Part shown: one piece after another, positions 21,033 to 28,780 of the stretch
Layout: each line of letters opens with the position of its first letter
Position numbering within the stretch: position 1 is the first letter of the stretch
Assembly (NCBI GenBank): GCA_052038485.1
Contig: JBQGCL010000173.1
Coordinates: 1-64,000 of the forward strand
Length of the DNA: 64,000 nucleotides
Direction of reading: 5' to 3'
Origin: JACVRW01 sp052038485
Lineage (GTDB): Bacteria; Actinomycetota; Thermoleophilia; Solirubrobacterales; Thermoleophilaceae
Notes under the pieces: model-generated
Seen by the model: only the letters and a program-made list of their open reading frames with translations
The model's database searches: none
What the model was told of the DNA's origin: nothing
Made by a program: the position numbers and the translations under genes

Positions 21033-21818
21033 TCAGCGCCCCTCGCAGCGGTCGGCCAGCTCCGCGATCGCCCGGCCCAGATCGCCGCGCGGCTCGCGGC
21101 CGCCGAGGGCGAGCTGGGCGCCCATGCGGGCGTCCGGCAGGGCGTGGGCGGCGGGCGATGGCTCTCGGGCGCGGTTGCGGACGACGATCGGCTCGTGGCC
21201 GAGGCGCGCGAGGCAGTCGGCAGCGACGAGGCCGAGTGCGGGCTCGGTCGACGGTCCGCTGACGACGACCACCTGGTCAGCGAGCGCGGCCGGCACTCCC
21301 CCGAGCGACGAGGTCCCCGCGTCGAGTACGAGCGGGGCGACGTGGCGAGCGGTGTCCGCAAGGGCGCCGGCGTCGGCGCCGCCGATGAGACAGAGCCGGC
21401 CGACCGCGCGGGTCTCGGCGCCGGCCACATCGGCCAGCCGGCGCGCCAGCCGACTTGCGGCATGAGTGGCGAGCGGGATACCGGCGGCGCGGGCCTCGCA
21501 GTGAACCGCCGCGGCGCCGTCAGGGTCGCGGCTGGCGAGCTCGGCGGCGAGCGCCCGAGCGACAACGGTGGCCCCGCAACCTCTCGCCAAGCCGAACACG
21601 GCAACGACCGGCCGGGACGAAGCGGGAGCGGCAAGCACCGGCTCGCGCGAGGGCTCGGCCGGCTCGAGCAGCCAGGCGCCGGCCGTGGAGAGGGCGGCGG
21701 CAAGCGAGCCGCGCCGGACGGCGAGCGGCCCGCGGGCGCCGGCAACGGGGCGGCGGGCGCCGGCACCGGCGCGGCGGCCGGCGCCGCCGGGCGCGGCGAG
21801 GCGCGGCGCTCCACTCAT
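21033..21818 (-). CDS. TadZ/CpaE-like MinD-family protein with atypical P-loop
   Basis: The 261-residue protein has an Ala/Arg/Pro-rich N-terminus of about 65 residues, then a MinD/ParA-like core starting VVAVFGLARGCGATVVARAL. The P-loop reads GLARGCGAT with Ala83 where the ATP-binding lysine of GKT belongs; CpaE/TadZ proteins of pilus systems often show GGVGATT at this point, so this is probably a localisation factor rather than a normal ATPase. LVLDAGTSSLGG and VVVVSGPSTE match later strands of the fold. Its ATG overlaps the stop of a TadE-like gene (ATGA, 21815-21818). The usual partners TadA, TadB/C, the secretin and a Flp pilin are not in the window. Confidence 0.65.
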   Translation of the reverse strand: MSGAPRLAAPGGAGRRAGAGARRPVAGARGPLAVRRGSLAAALSTAGAWLLEPAEPSREPVLAAPASSRPVVAVFGLARGCGATVVARALAAELASRDPDGAAAVHCEARAAGIPLATHAASRLARRLADVAGAETRAVGRLCLIGGADAGALADTARHVAPLVLDAGTSSLGGVPAALADQVVVVSGPSTEPALGLVAADCLARLGHEPIVVRNRAREPSPAAHALPDARMGAQLALGGREPRGDLGRAIAELADRCEGR

Positions 21819-22153
21819 GGCGCCTCCACCTCGGCGGTCGCGGTCACCTCGAGGCGCCTCGCGAGCGCGTCGAGGACCGACGGCGGCCGGAGGCGGAGCT
21901 CGACCTTGCCGCCGCTCACGGTCAGCCTCGCCTTGGCCTCCGACCATCCCGGCAGCGCCTCCCTCGCCGCCGCCTTCGGGTCCCGGCCGCTCGCCACCGC
22001 GAGCGCGCCCGCCTCAGCCGCCCCGCCGGCCAGGACGCTCGCGTAGCCGACCGCCAGCAGCTGCATCAACCCCAGCCCGACCACGAGCAGTAGCGGCGCC
22101 AGCGCCACCGTCTCCACCGTCGCCTGTCCGCGCTCGCGCGGGCGCAGCCTCAT
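21815..22153 (-). CDS. TadE-like pseudopilin-type membrane protein
   Basis: A 112-residue protein with the TadE-like N-terminus RERGQATVETVALAPLLLVV: charged start, Glu in the TVE motif and a single membrane helix (about residues 13-38). The remainder is a small extracytoplasmic domain. It overlaps both neighbours by ATGA (21815-21818 and 22150-22153). Proteins of this type are minor pilins or assembly factors of Tad/Flp pili. Confidence 0.78.
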   Translation of the reverse strand: MRLRPRERGQATVETVALAPLLLVVGLGLMQLLAVGYASVLAGGAAEAGALAVASGRDPKAAAREALPGWSEAKARLTVSGGKVELRLRPPSVLDALARRLEVTATAEVEAP

Positions 22154-22497
22154 CGCTGCCGACCCAGCGAAGACGTCGCGGCGATGCGGACCGGAGCGCG
22201 CGATCCGTGGAGGAGCGCCGGGATGTGGGCTGAGACGCGGACGCCTCCCCCAGGCGCACGCGTGACGGTCAGGCCGCGCCGCATCGACGCCGGCACTGCC
22301 CTGCGCGCCGCGGCCTCCGGATCGTGTCCCACGAGAGAGGCGCGTGCGGCGACCCGGGCGGCGTTCGCCGTCAGCCAGGCCGCGTGGCCGGCCAGGGCGA
22401 GCTGCCAGGCGATCAGGCCCACCAGCAGCACCACGGGCACCATCGCCACCAGCTCGATCGTCGCCTGCCCGCGCTCGCGGTCGCCGTGTCTCGTCAT
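22150..22497 (-). CDS. TadE-like membrane protein, first gene of the operon
   Basis: A 115-residue paralogue of the next gene, with RERGQATIELVAMVPVVLLV at the N-terminus, one membrane helix and a short outer domain containing GGGVRVSAHIPALL. It begins the three-gene TadE-TadE-TadZ operon. Upstream, the 65-base gap carries two copies of GTGTGAC (plus-strand coordinates 22521-22527 and 22553-22559) 32 bases apart, which could be a control site. Confidence 0.78.
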   Translation of the reverse strand: MTRHGDRERGQATIELVAMVPVVLLVGLIAWQLALAGHAAWLTANAARVAARASLVGHDPEAAARRAVPASMRRGLTVTRAPGGGVRVSAHIPALLHGSRAPVRIAATSSLGRQR

Positions 22498-22562
22498 ACG
22501 CGCGGACGCTCGCGCGAGACGTGTGACGACTCAACGCGGGAGGGCTACAAGTGTGTGACGGG

Positions 22563-22919
22563 TCAGCTGTAGCTGCGGTACTGCAGCCACACCCAGTAGA
22601 TGCCGTACGAGCAGAGCGCCAGTAGGGCGAACCACGCGATGATGCCCGCGCCGCCGACGTCGAAGAGACGGTCGGTGGCGACGATCGTGATGATCGCCAG
22701 TCCGATCGACCCGTACAGCGCCAGCCGCACGTTGGGGTCGAGCGTGTCGATGTCGAGCCGGTACTGGTGGTAGAGCCGGTAGCCGAGCAGCGCGATCGCC
22801 GCCAGGAATACGACGCTCAGCATTGCGAGCACCACGTCGAGCGCGTTGCCGCCCCCGGGCAGCACCGCGAACGCGAGCGCGATCAGTGCAACAACGCCAA
22901 GTTTCCAGGCGAATTGCAT
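22563..22919 (-). CDS. membrane protein of unknown function
   Basis: The 118-residue product has four hydrophobic segments, approximately residues 5-22, 27-48, 66-84 and 90-112, with short charged loops (YRLYHQYRLDIDTLDPNVR between the second and third). No enzyme motif is visible. A TAGCCT element ends seven bases before the ATG, so the mRNA is probably leaderless. It stands between uppP and the tad genes on the same strand. Confidence 0.7.
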   Translation of the reverse strand: MQFAWKLGVVALIALAFAVLPGGGNALDVVLAMLSVVFLAAIALLGYRLYHQYRLDIDTLDPNVRLALYGSIGLAIITIVATDRLFDVGGAGIIAWFALLALCSYGIYWVWLQYRSYS

Positions 22920-22926
22920 GGTGGGA

Positions 22927-22932
22927 AGGCTA
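22927..22932 (-). promoter_or_regulatory. -10 element TAGCCT, seven bases before the start at 22919
   Basis: TAnnnT hexamer at the position expected for a leaderless transcript of the membrane protein gene. Confidence 0.45.
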
Positions 22933-22941
22933 GCCGCACTC

Positions 22942-23766
22942 CTACTTGATCGCCCCGGAGCTCACGAGCGCGAGCACGAGCACGCCGAGTGCAACCCGGT
23001 AGACGACGAAGATCATCATCGAGTGCGTGGTCAGGTAGCGCAGCAGCCATGCGATCGCCGCATAGCCGGTCACGAAGGCCAGCGCGGTCGCGATGATCAG
23101 GTTGCCGGTCGAGACGTGCTCGCCCTCCTCCCCGCTCAGGATCGAGCCGAGCTCGAACAGCCCTGACAGCACCACAGCCGGCACCGACAGCAGGAACGAG
23201 AAGCGGGCCGCCGTCGGCCGGTCGAGGCCGAGGAACAGTCCCGCCGTGATCGTCGCCCCCGACCGTGACACGCCCGGGACCAGCGCCAGCGCCTGGGCGA
23301 ACCCCACCGCCAGCCCGTCGCGCGCCTCGATCTGCTCGATTGTCCGCGTCTTGGTCCCCATCCGCTCCGCCAGCAGCAGCACGAAGCCCAGCACGATCAG
23401 CGCGGTGCCGATCAGGTAGAGGTCGCGCGCGCCCGTCTCGATCTGGTCCTTGAACAGCACGCCGAAGATCCCGATCGGGATCGTGCCGAGCACGATGTAC
23501 CAGCCGATGCGCGCGTCGAGCTCGCGGCGCGCCGAGCGGTCGCGCAGCGAACGCAGCCAGGCCAAGGCGATCCGGATCAGGTCGTGCCGGAAGTAGAGGA
23601 GGACGGCGGCCATCGTCCCCAGCTGGGTGACGGCCGTGAACGCGGCGCCCGGGTCCTCCCAACCGAGGAACGCCGGCACGATGCGCAGATGTCCGGTGCT
23701 GGAGATCGGCAGGAACTCGGTCAGCCCCTGGACGATGCCCAGCACGATTGCCTCGAGCGTCGACAC
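22942..23766 (-). CDS. uppP: undecaprenyl-diphosphate phosphatase
   Basis: The 274-residue integral membrane enzyme removes a phosphate from undecaprenyl diphosphate, recycling the lipid carrier for peptidoglycan and other envelope polymers; loss or increase changes bacitracin sensitivity. Both family motifs are present: GLTEFLPISSTGHL near the N-terminus and PGVSRSGATITAGLFLGLDR in the middle. Several membrane segments follow the expected BacA pattern. The start is GTG 23766 with TAACCT nine bases upstream. Confidence 0.95.
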   Translation of the reverse strand: MSTLEAIVLGIVQGLTEFLPISSTGHLRIVPAFLGWEDPGAAFTAVTQLGTMAAVLLYFRHDLIRIALAWLRSLRDRSARRELDARIGWYIVLGTIPIGIFGVLFKDQIETGARDLYLIGTALIVLGFVLLLAERMGTKTRTIEQIEARDGLAVGFAQALALVPGVSRSGATITAGLFLGLDRPTAARFSFLLSVPAVVLSGLFELGSILSGEEGEHVSTGNLIIATALAFVTGYAAIAWLLRYLTTHSMMIFVVYRVALGVLVLALVSSGAIK

Positions 23767-23775
23767 CGCGGCGGC

Positions 23776-23781
23776 AGGTTA
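23776..23781 (-). promoter_or_regulatory. -10 element TAACCT upstream of uppP
   Basis: TAnnnT hexamer ending nine bases before the GTG start, giving a leader of about three bases. Confidence 0.4.
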
Positions 23782-23819
23782 GTGGCCGCCCCCGGCGTCG
23801 CCGCCCGAAACGCGCCTCG

Positions 23820-24191
23820 CTAGCTCTCCTCGAGCACTTCCTGCGCCACCGCGAACGCCGTGTTCGCCGCAGGCACGCCGCAGTAGATCGCGCTCTGGAG
23901 CAGGACTTCCTTGATCTCGTCCTCCTCCAGGCCGTTGCGCAGCGCGGCGCGTATGTGCATTCGCAGCTCCTCGAAGCGCCCCAGCGCGATCAGCGCGGTC
24001 AGCGTCATCGCGCTCCGGGTGCGCCGGTCCAGGCCCGGTCGCGTCCAGATCTCGCCCCACGCGTAGCGCGTGATCAGGTCCTGGTAGTCGGCGGTGAACG
24101 GCGTCGTGCGCTCGATCGCGCGGTCCACGTGCTCGTCGCCGAGCACCTCGCGGCGCACCTTCATCCCGCGCTCGTGCGGCTCATCCGCCAT
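23820..24191 (-). CDS. pcaC: 4-carboxymuconolactone decarboxylase
   Basis: A 123-residue protein of the carboxymuconolactone decarboxylase fold: RYAWGEIWTRPGLDRRTRS, then LTALIALGRFEELRMHIRAAL and the end EVLLQSAIYCGVPAANTAF. It converts gamma-carboxymuconolactone to beta-ketoadipate enol-lactone. The ATG at 24191 has a strong GAGGAGG site and overlaps pcaB by 11 bases; an upstream GTG would add seven residues. The enol-lactone hydrolase PcaD, often fused to PcaC, is not present here, so the pathway must continue elsewhere. Confidence 0.92.
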   Translation of the reverse strand: MADEPHERGMKVRREVLGDEHVDRAIERTTPFTADYQDLITRYAWGEIWTRPGLDRRTRSAMTLTALIALGRFEELRMHIRAALRNGLEEDEIKEVLLQSAIYCGVPAANTAFAVAQEVLEES

Positions 24192-25431
24192 CGCCCCTCC
24201 TCTCGTGCGCATCCAGCGCGCGGTCCACGAACGCCTCCGCCGAGCCCAGATATCCCGCCGGGTCGAGCGCGCTGTCGATCTCGTCGGGCGTGAGCGAGAC
24301 GGAGTCGTCGTCGATCAGCTCGTCGCGCAGCGGGCGACCCGACGCGGATGCGCGCTCGGCTGCGGCCCAGACGACCGCCTTCGCGTCGGGCCGGCCGAGC
24401 CGCGTCGCCACCGCCTCGGTCAGCAGCAGCCCGGCGGTCAGGTCCAGGTTGGCGCGCATCCGGTCGGCGTGGACCTCGAGTCCGTCGAGCCCCTCCGCCA
24501 GCGCCGCCGCCGCGCCGCCGGTCAGCGCCAAAGCCCGCGACAGCGCCTCCCACTCCGCCTGCCACGCCCCCGCCGCCCGCTCGTGCTCCTGCGCCTGCGT
24601 CCCGATCAGCACCGACGCCGCACCCCTCACCCCGTGCGCGCAGGCGATCGCCAGCGCCGCCCCGACCGGATTGCGCTTGTGCGGCAGGGTCGAGGACCCG
24701 CCCCGCCCCCCGGCCGACGACTCCGACGCCTCCCCCACCTCGGTCTGCGCCATCAGCTTCACGTCGAGCGCGATCTTCTCGACCGCCCCGGCGGCCAGCG
24801 CGAGGGCGGCGCCGAGCTGCCCGATTCGCAAGCGGCGCGTGTGCCAGGGCAGCAGCGGCTGCTCCAACTCCAGCTCGGCGGCGACGGCGGCGGCGACCGA
24901 GAGCCCGTCGTCGGCCAACGAGGCGAGCGTTCCCGCCGCGCCGCCCAGCTCGGCTTCGAGCGGCACGTCACGCAGCAGCACGCGGGCCTCGTCCACGGAG
25001 ACGAGCCATCCCGCCGCCTTGAAGCCGAAGGTCGTGGGCAGCGCCTGCTGGAGCAGAGTGCGAGCCGCCATCGGCGTGCCGCGATGCGAGCGCGCGAGCT
25101 CGGCGCAGCGGGAGGCGACCCGCGCGAGCGACCCGTCGATCAGCGGCAGCGTGCGTTTGGCGACCAGCACCGCCGCCGTGTCCATCACGTCCTGGCTCGT
25201 CGCCCCACGGTGGGCCCCGTCGGGGAGCGCCTTCACGAGCGAGGGAACGGGGTTTCCCGCGGAGGGATCCGTCAGGGCAGGCGGCGAGACGGACGCGATC
25301 TGAGCGGCGAGCTCGTCATCCCCCTGCGCCCGCGCCAGCGCCGCCTCGAAGTCGAGCATCGCCTGCACCCAGGCGCGCTCGCCGGTGGCTTCGCGCACGT
25401 CCGCCGGGACGAACAGCGCGTCAAACGGCAA
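24181..25431 (-). CDS. pcaB: 3-carboxy-cis,cis-muconate cycloisomerase
   Basis: The 416-residue protein belongs to the fumarase/aspartase fold. The signature loop is GGSSTLPHKRNPVGAALA; GATSQDVMDTA and HRGTPMAARTLLQQALP also match PcaB. It cyclises 3-carboxymuconate to 4-carboxymuconolactone. The start overlaps the end of pcaG by 11 bases (25421-25431). It sits in the order pcaH-pcaG-pcaB-pcaC, matching the order of the reactions. Confidence 0.94.
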   Translation of the reverse strand: MPFDALFVPADVREATGERAWVQAMLDFEAALARAQGDDELAAQIASVSPPALTDPSAGNPVPSLVKALPDGAHRGATSQDVMDTAAVLVAKRTLPLIDGSLARVASRCAELARSHRGTPMAARTLLQQALPTTFGFKAAGWLVSVDEARVLLRDVPLEAELGGAAGTLASLADDGLSVAAAVAAELELEQPLLPWHTRRLRIGQLGAALALAAGAVEKIALDVKLMAQTEVGEASESSAGGRGGSSTLPHKRNPVGAALAIACAHGVRGAASVLIGTQAQEHERAAGAWQAEWEALSRALALTGGAAAALAEGLDGLEVHADRMRANLDLTAGLLLTEAVATRLGRPDAKAVVWAAAERASASGRPLRDELIDDDSVSLTPDEIDSALDPAGYLGSAEAFVDRALDAHERRGDGG

Positions 25432-25990
25432 AGAAGGTCGTCTCGCGGTCGCCTTGCAAGTTGATGTCGAACCGTAGCCCGCCGTCGTCCGGAACGGCCA
25501 CGAGGGCCGCCCGCGCCGCGGCGTCCTCGATCGAGCGCAGCACCGGATCGGCCTCGTTGGCCGCGCTCTCGTCCGGGAAGTACACCCGCGTGACCAGCCG
25601 CTTCAGCAGCCCGCGGGCGAACACCGACACCTCGATGTGCGGCGCCTGCATCTCCCCGTTCGGCCCGGGCACGGCGCCCGGCTTCACCGTCACGAGCTCG
25701 AAGCGCCCGCCGGCGTCGGTCTGCGCGCGGCCGAAGCCGTCGAAGCCGTCCTCGAGGGGGATCTCGTCGCGCGTGTCCACCGGGTGCGCGTAGCGCCCGG
25801 CGGCGTTCGCCTGCCAGATCTCGATCATCGTGTCGTTGACCGGCACGCCCTCGCCGTCGCTCACCGTTCCGAACAGACGCACGGCGCCTGGATGATCGGC
25901 CGGCACCAGGTCCGGACCGATGAACCCGTCGTCGACCCCGATCGCGAAGTAGGGGCCGACGGTCTGCGAGGGGGTCGGCATCAACCGCAC
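25421..25990 (-). CDS. pcaG: protocatechuate 3,4-dioxygenase alpha subunit
   Basis: The 189-residue subunit starts with PTPSQTVGPYFAIG, the typical PcaG N-terminus, and has IEIWQANAAGRYAHP and PHIEVSVFARGLLKR. In the alpha chain the iron-binding residues are only partly kept: PHIEV lacks the second His of the HxH pair seen in the beta chain, which is normal. With PcaH it opens the ring of protocatechuate between the hydroxyls. The GTG at 25990 is favoured over the ATG at 25981 because GGAGG lies six bases upstream of it, inside the end of pcaH. Confidence 0.94.
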   Translation of the reverse strand: MRLMPTPSQTVGPYFAIGVDDGFIGPDLVPADHPGAVRLFGTVSDGEGVPVNDTMIEIWQANAAGRYAHPVDTRDEIPLEDGFDGFGRAQTDAGGRFELVTVKPGAVPGPNGEMQAPHIEVSVFARGLLKRLVTRVYFPDESAANEADPVLRSIEDAAARAALVAVPDDGGLRFDINLQGDRETTFFAV

Positions 25991-25991
25991 G

Positions 25992-26717
25992 TCAGTCCTC
26001 CATCGGCGTGGCGTCGCGGCCGCGCAGGACGATGTCGAAGCGATAGGCGAGCGCCCACTCCTCGATCGTGTTGTCGAGGTCGAAGGCGGAGATCATGCGG
26101 TCGCGGTGCTTGGGGTCGCGCACCGAGTGGAAGATCGGGTCCTGGAAGAACAGCGGGTCGCCCGGGAAGTACATCTGCGTGACCAGGCGCGTGGCGAACG
26201 CCGGCCCGAACACGGAGAAGTGCACGTGCTCGGCGCGCCAGGCGTTCGGGTGGTTCGGCCACGGATACGCGCCCGGCTTGACCGTGATGAAGCGGTAGCG
26301 GCCCTCGTCGTCTGTCAGACAGCGGCCGGCGCCCGTGAAGTTGGGGTCGAGCGGCGCGGGGTGGCCGTCGACCACGTGCCGGTAGCGGCCGGCCGCGTTG
26401 GCCTGCCAGATCTCGACGAGCGTCCCGCGCACCGGGCGCCCGTCGCCGTCCAGCACCTGGCCGTGCAGGATGATCCGCTCGCCGAGCGGCTCGCCCTCGT
26501 GCTGCCGGGTCAGGTCGTGGTCGAGCTCGCCGATGCGGTCGTGCCCATAGACCGGGCCCGTGACCTCGGAGAGCGTGTGCGGAAGGAGCAGCAGCGGCTT
26601 CTTGGGTGCGCGTGTGCGGGTGGCCACGTAGTCCGCGTACAGGTAGGGCGGATCGACCTCCGCGTCGTCGCGCCGATAGCCGACGATCTCCACTCCCCGT
26701 GTCACCCGTTGGGCCAT
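25992..26717 (-). CDS. pcaH: protocatechuate 3,4-dioxygenase beta subunit
   Basis: The 241-residue catalytic subunit carries the non-haem Fe(III) ligands: Tyr in QANAAGRYRHV, Tyr in KPGAYPWPNHPN and two His in AEHVHFSVFG. The N-terminal region (SEVTGPVYGHDRIGELDHDL) is diagnostic of PcaH. It performs intradiol cleavage of protocatechuate to 3-carboxy-cis,cis-muconate with PcaG, whose gene starts one base after its stop. AAAGG stands eight bases before the ATG. Confidence 0.96.
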   Translation of the reverse strand: MAQRVTRGVEIVGYRRDDAEVDPPYLYADYVATRTRAPKKPLLLLPHTLSEVTGPVYGHDRIGELDHDLTRQHEGEPLGERIILHGQVLDGDGRPVRGTLVEIWQANAAGRYRHVVDGHPAPLDPNFTGAGRCLTDDEGRYRFITVKPGAYPWPNHPNAWRAEHVHFSVFGPAFATRLVTQMYFPGDPLFFQDPIFHSVRDPKHRDRMISAFDLDNTIEEWALAYRFDIVLRGRDATPMED

Positions 26718-26732
26718 TCGCGTTTCCTTTCC

Positions 26733-27473
26733 TCAGCTGCGGACCATCCGCAGCACGTCCCGGAGATACAGGAGGTGGTCCTTCATCGCCCGTTCGGCGC
26801 GCGGCGCGTCGCCCTTCTCGATCGCGGCCAGCAGCGCCTCGTGCTGCTCGACGATCGCCGACTGCACGATCGCCCCGTGCAGCGCGGTGTTGACGGACGG
26901 CTGCACGACCTCGAAGACCCACCCCGTCAGCGCCTGGAGCATTCGGTTGCCGCCCGCCGCGGCGATCGCCTCGTGGATCTGGCTGTCGAAGTGAGCCAGC
27001 TCGTCCAGGTCGGACGCTGCCGAGGCCGCCTCGACGGCGTCGCGCAGGCGGCGGACATCGTCCGCATCGGCATGGTAGGCGGCCAGCCCGGCCAGCGGCA
27101 CCTCCAGCAGCAGGCGGGCGTCGAGCAGCTCCTCGAGCGTGACCGAGCCCGTCTCGAGCATCATCGCGATCGCGTCGCTGAGGCTGCGGCCCATCCCCTC
27201 GTCCGCGGTGTGCGCGACGAAGATGCCGCCGCCCGGGCCCTTGCTCGCCCGGATCAGGTTGCCGCTCGCGAGCAGCTTGAGCGCCTCGCGCAGGGTCGGC
27301 CGGCTGACGCCGAAGTCGGAGGCGAGGTCCTCCTCGCGGCCGAGGAAGTCGCCCGGCCCGAGCCCCTCCTCCTGGATGTAGTGCTGGATCTGGATGGCGA
27401 CCTGCTCGCTGGCGCCGCGAATCAGCCGCGTTCGGGGCCGTGGCGAGCGAACTCGCGTGCGCTCGTTTGTCAC
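26733..27473 (-). CDS. GntR-family regulator, FadR-type (FCD domain)
   Basis: The 246-residue protein has an N-terminal winged helix-turn-helix (EEDLASDFGVSRPTLREALK, about residues 47-66) and a C-terminal all-helical FCD ligand domain (ARLLLEVPLAGLAAYHA; FDSQIHEAIAAAGGN). The start is GTG 27473, overlapping the stop of the ligase-like gene (GTGA). Embedded between the ligase-like gene and pcaHGBC, it most likely controls this cluster in response to an aromatic acid or CoA ester. A plausible operator (28759-28778) lies upstream of the ligase-like gene. Confidence 0.88.
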   Translation of the reverse strand: MTNERTRVRSPRPRTRLIRGASEQVAIQIQHYIQEEGLGPGDFLGREEDLASDFGVSRPTLREALKLLASGNLIRASKGPGGGIFVAHTADEGMGRSLSDAIAMMLETGSVTLEELLDARLLLEVPLAGLAAYHADADDVRRLRDAVEAASAASDLDELAHFDSQIHEAIAAAGGNRMLQALTGWVFEVVQPSVNTALHGAIVQSAIVEQHEALLAAIEKGDAPRAERAMKDHLLYLRDVLRMVRS

Positions 27474-28702
27474 TGGCCCGACCACTTCGCCGAGCGCTCG
27501 TCCACCACCCGGCGCGCCTTTGAGTCGTGGCGCGGCAGCACCCCGGGCGTCACCGGCACGACGCGCACGCGCAGGCCGAGCTGCTTGCGCATCACGTCCT
27601 GGAGCTCGCGCGCCGCCTTGCCGTCGGCCAGCTCGACCTCCAACTTGATCTCGTCCATGCCGCTCGGCTCGGAGTAGAAGGTGATGCGGAACTCGCCCGA
27701 GCCGCTGGCGTGACGCACCGCCTCCTCGATCGCCGACGGGTAGACGTTCATGCCGCGGATCACGACCATGTCGTCGGCCCGGCCGACGATCCCGCCCGGC
27801 AGCCAGCGGCCCTCGTGGCCGGCCGGGCAGCGCTCGGCGGTGTTCACGACGACGTCCCCGGTGCGATAGCGCAGCACCGGGAAGCCGGTCCGGCGCAGCG
27901 GCGTGAGCAGCAGCTCGCCGCGCTCGCCGAGCGGGGTCGGGTGCAGCTGCTCGTCGACGATCTCGCAGATGAACTCGCTCTCGTCCACGTGCAGGCCGTG
28001 GCCGTCGGGGCAGGGGTAGCCGAAGGGGCCCGCCTCGGTCAGCCCGGCGTGGTCGATGCAGCGCGCTCCGAAGCCCTCCTCGATGCGCGCCCGCACGGCC
28101 GGCAGCGAGGCTCCCGGCTCGCCGGTGCAGAGCACGTGCGCGACCGAGTCGAGCGCCGACTCCAGCCGCTGCTCCACGGCGACCTCGAGCAGCCGCAGCG
28201 CGTAGGTCGGCGTGCACCAGATCGCAGTGGCGCCGAGCTCGTCGATCGTCTGGAGGCGCTGGGTCGAGCCCATGCCGCCGAGTGCGATCGCCATCGCACC
28301 GACCTCCTCGAGCCCGGCCTTGGCCGCCCAGAACTGCACGTGCGGGCCGAACGAGTAGGTCAGCGCGACCCGGTCGTCGGCCCCCACGCCGGCGACCGTC
28401 AGCGTGTGCGCGAAGCGCTCGCGCCACCAGGCCCAGTCCTCGCTCGTGTCGAGCACCCGCAGCGGCGGCCCGGTCGTGCCGCTGGTCTGATGCAGCTGGG
28501 TGTAGCGGTCGAGCGGGTAGGTCAGGTTGGTGCCGAACGGCGGGTGGCGCTCCTGGTCGTGAACCAGCTCGAGCTTGGTGAGCGGCGGGATCTCGCCGAG
28601 AGCGGGATCGTCGCCGAGGTCGAGCGCCTCTAGACGCTGGCTCCAGAACGGGTTCCGCTCCCGGACCAGCTGCACGAGCTCGCGCAGGCGGTCGGAAGCC
28701 AT
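27470..28702 (-). CDS. phenylacetate-CoA ligase-like (PaaK family) AMP-forming ligase
   Basis: The 410-residue enzyme activates a carboxylic acid as acyl-AMP and then a CoA thioester. The AMP loop is HQTSGTTGPPLRV, and later motifs are DHAGLTEAGPFGYPC, PVLRYRTGDVV and GRADDMVVIRGMNVYPSAIEEA, as in PaaK. Its place between pobA and gntR-pcaHGBC suggests an aromatic acid substrate, but the pca route itself needs no CoA ester at this stage, so the substrate could be phenylacetate, a benzoate or a cinnamate. ATG 28702 has GGAGG eight bases upstream; an earlier in-frame start at 28762 would lie in the promoter. Confidence 0.85.
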   Translation of the reverse strand: MASDRLRELVQLVRERNPFWSQRLEALDLGDDPALGEIPPLTKLELVHDQERHPPFGTNLTYPLDRYTQLHQTSGTTGPPLRVLDTSEDWAWWRERFAHTLTVAGVGADDRVALTYSFGPHVQFWAAKAGLEEVGAMAIALGGMGSTQRLQTIDELGATAIWCTPTYALRLLEVAVEQRLESALDSVAHVLCTGEPGASLPAVRARIEEGFGARCIDHAGLTEAGPFGYPCPDGHGLHVDESEFICEIVDEQLHPTPLGERGELLLTPLRRTGFPVLRYRTGDVVVNTAERCPAGHEGRWLPGGIVGRADDMVVIRGMNVYPSAIEEAVRHASGSGEFRITFYSEPSGMDEIKLEVELADGKAARELQDVMRKQLGLRVRVVPVTPGVLPRHDSKARRVVDERSAKWSGQ

Positions 28703-28758
28703 CGGGTTGCCTCCGTTGATGTTGGACCCGGCGATGGCCACCGTGACAACCGTATCAC

Positions 28759-28778
28759 TCAAATATCAGACAATTTGA
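28759..28778 (-). promoter_or_regulatory. inverted repeat, candidate GntR operator
   Basis: TCAAAT and ATTTGA flank an 8-base core (minus strand TCAAATTGTCTGATATTTGA). The core TTGTCTGA resembles operators of the FadR/FCD group (TTGTCnGACAA). It lies in the most AT-rich patch nearby, between the pobA stop and the ligase-like start, in a position to repress the ligase-gntR-pca operon. Confidence 0.5.
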
Positions 28779-28780
28779 AT

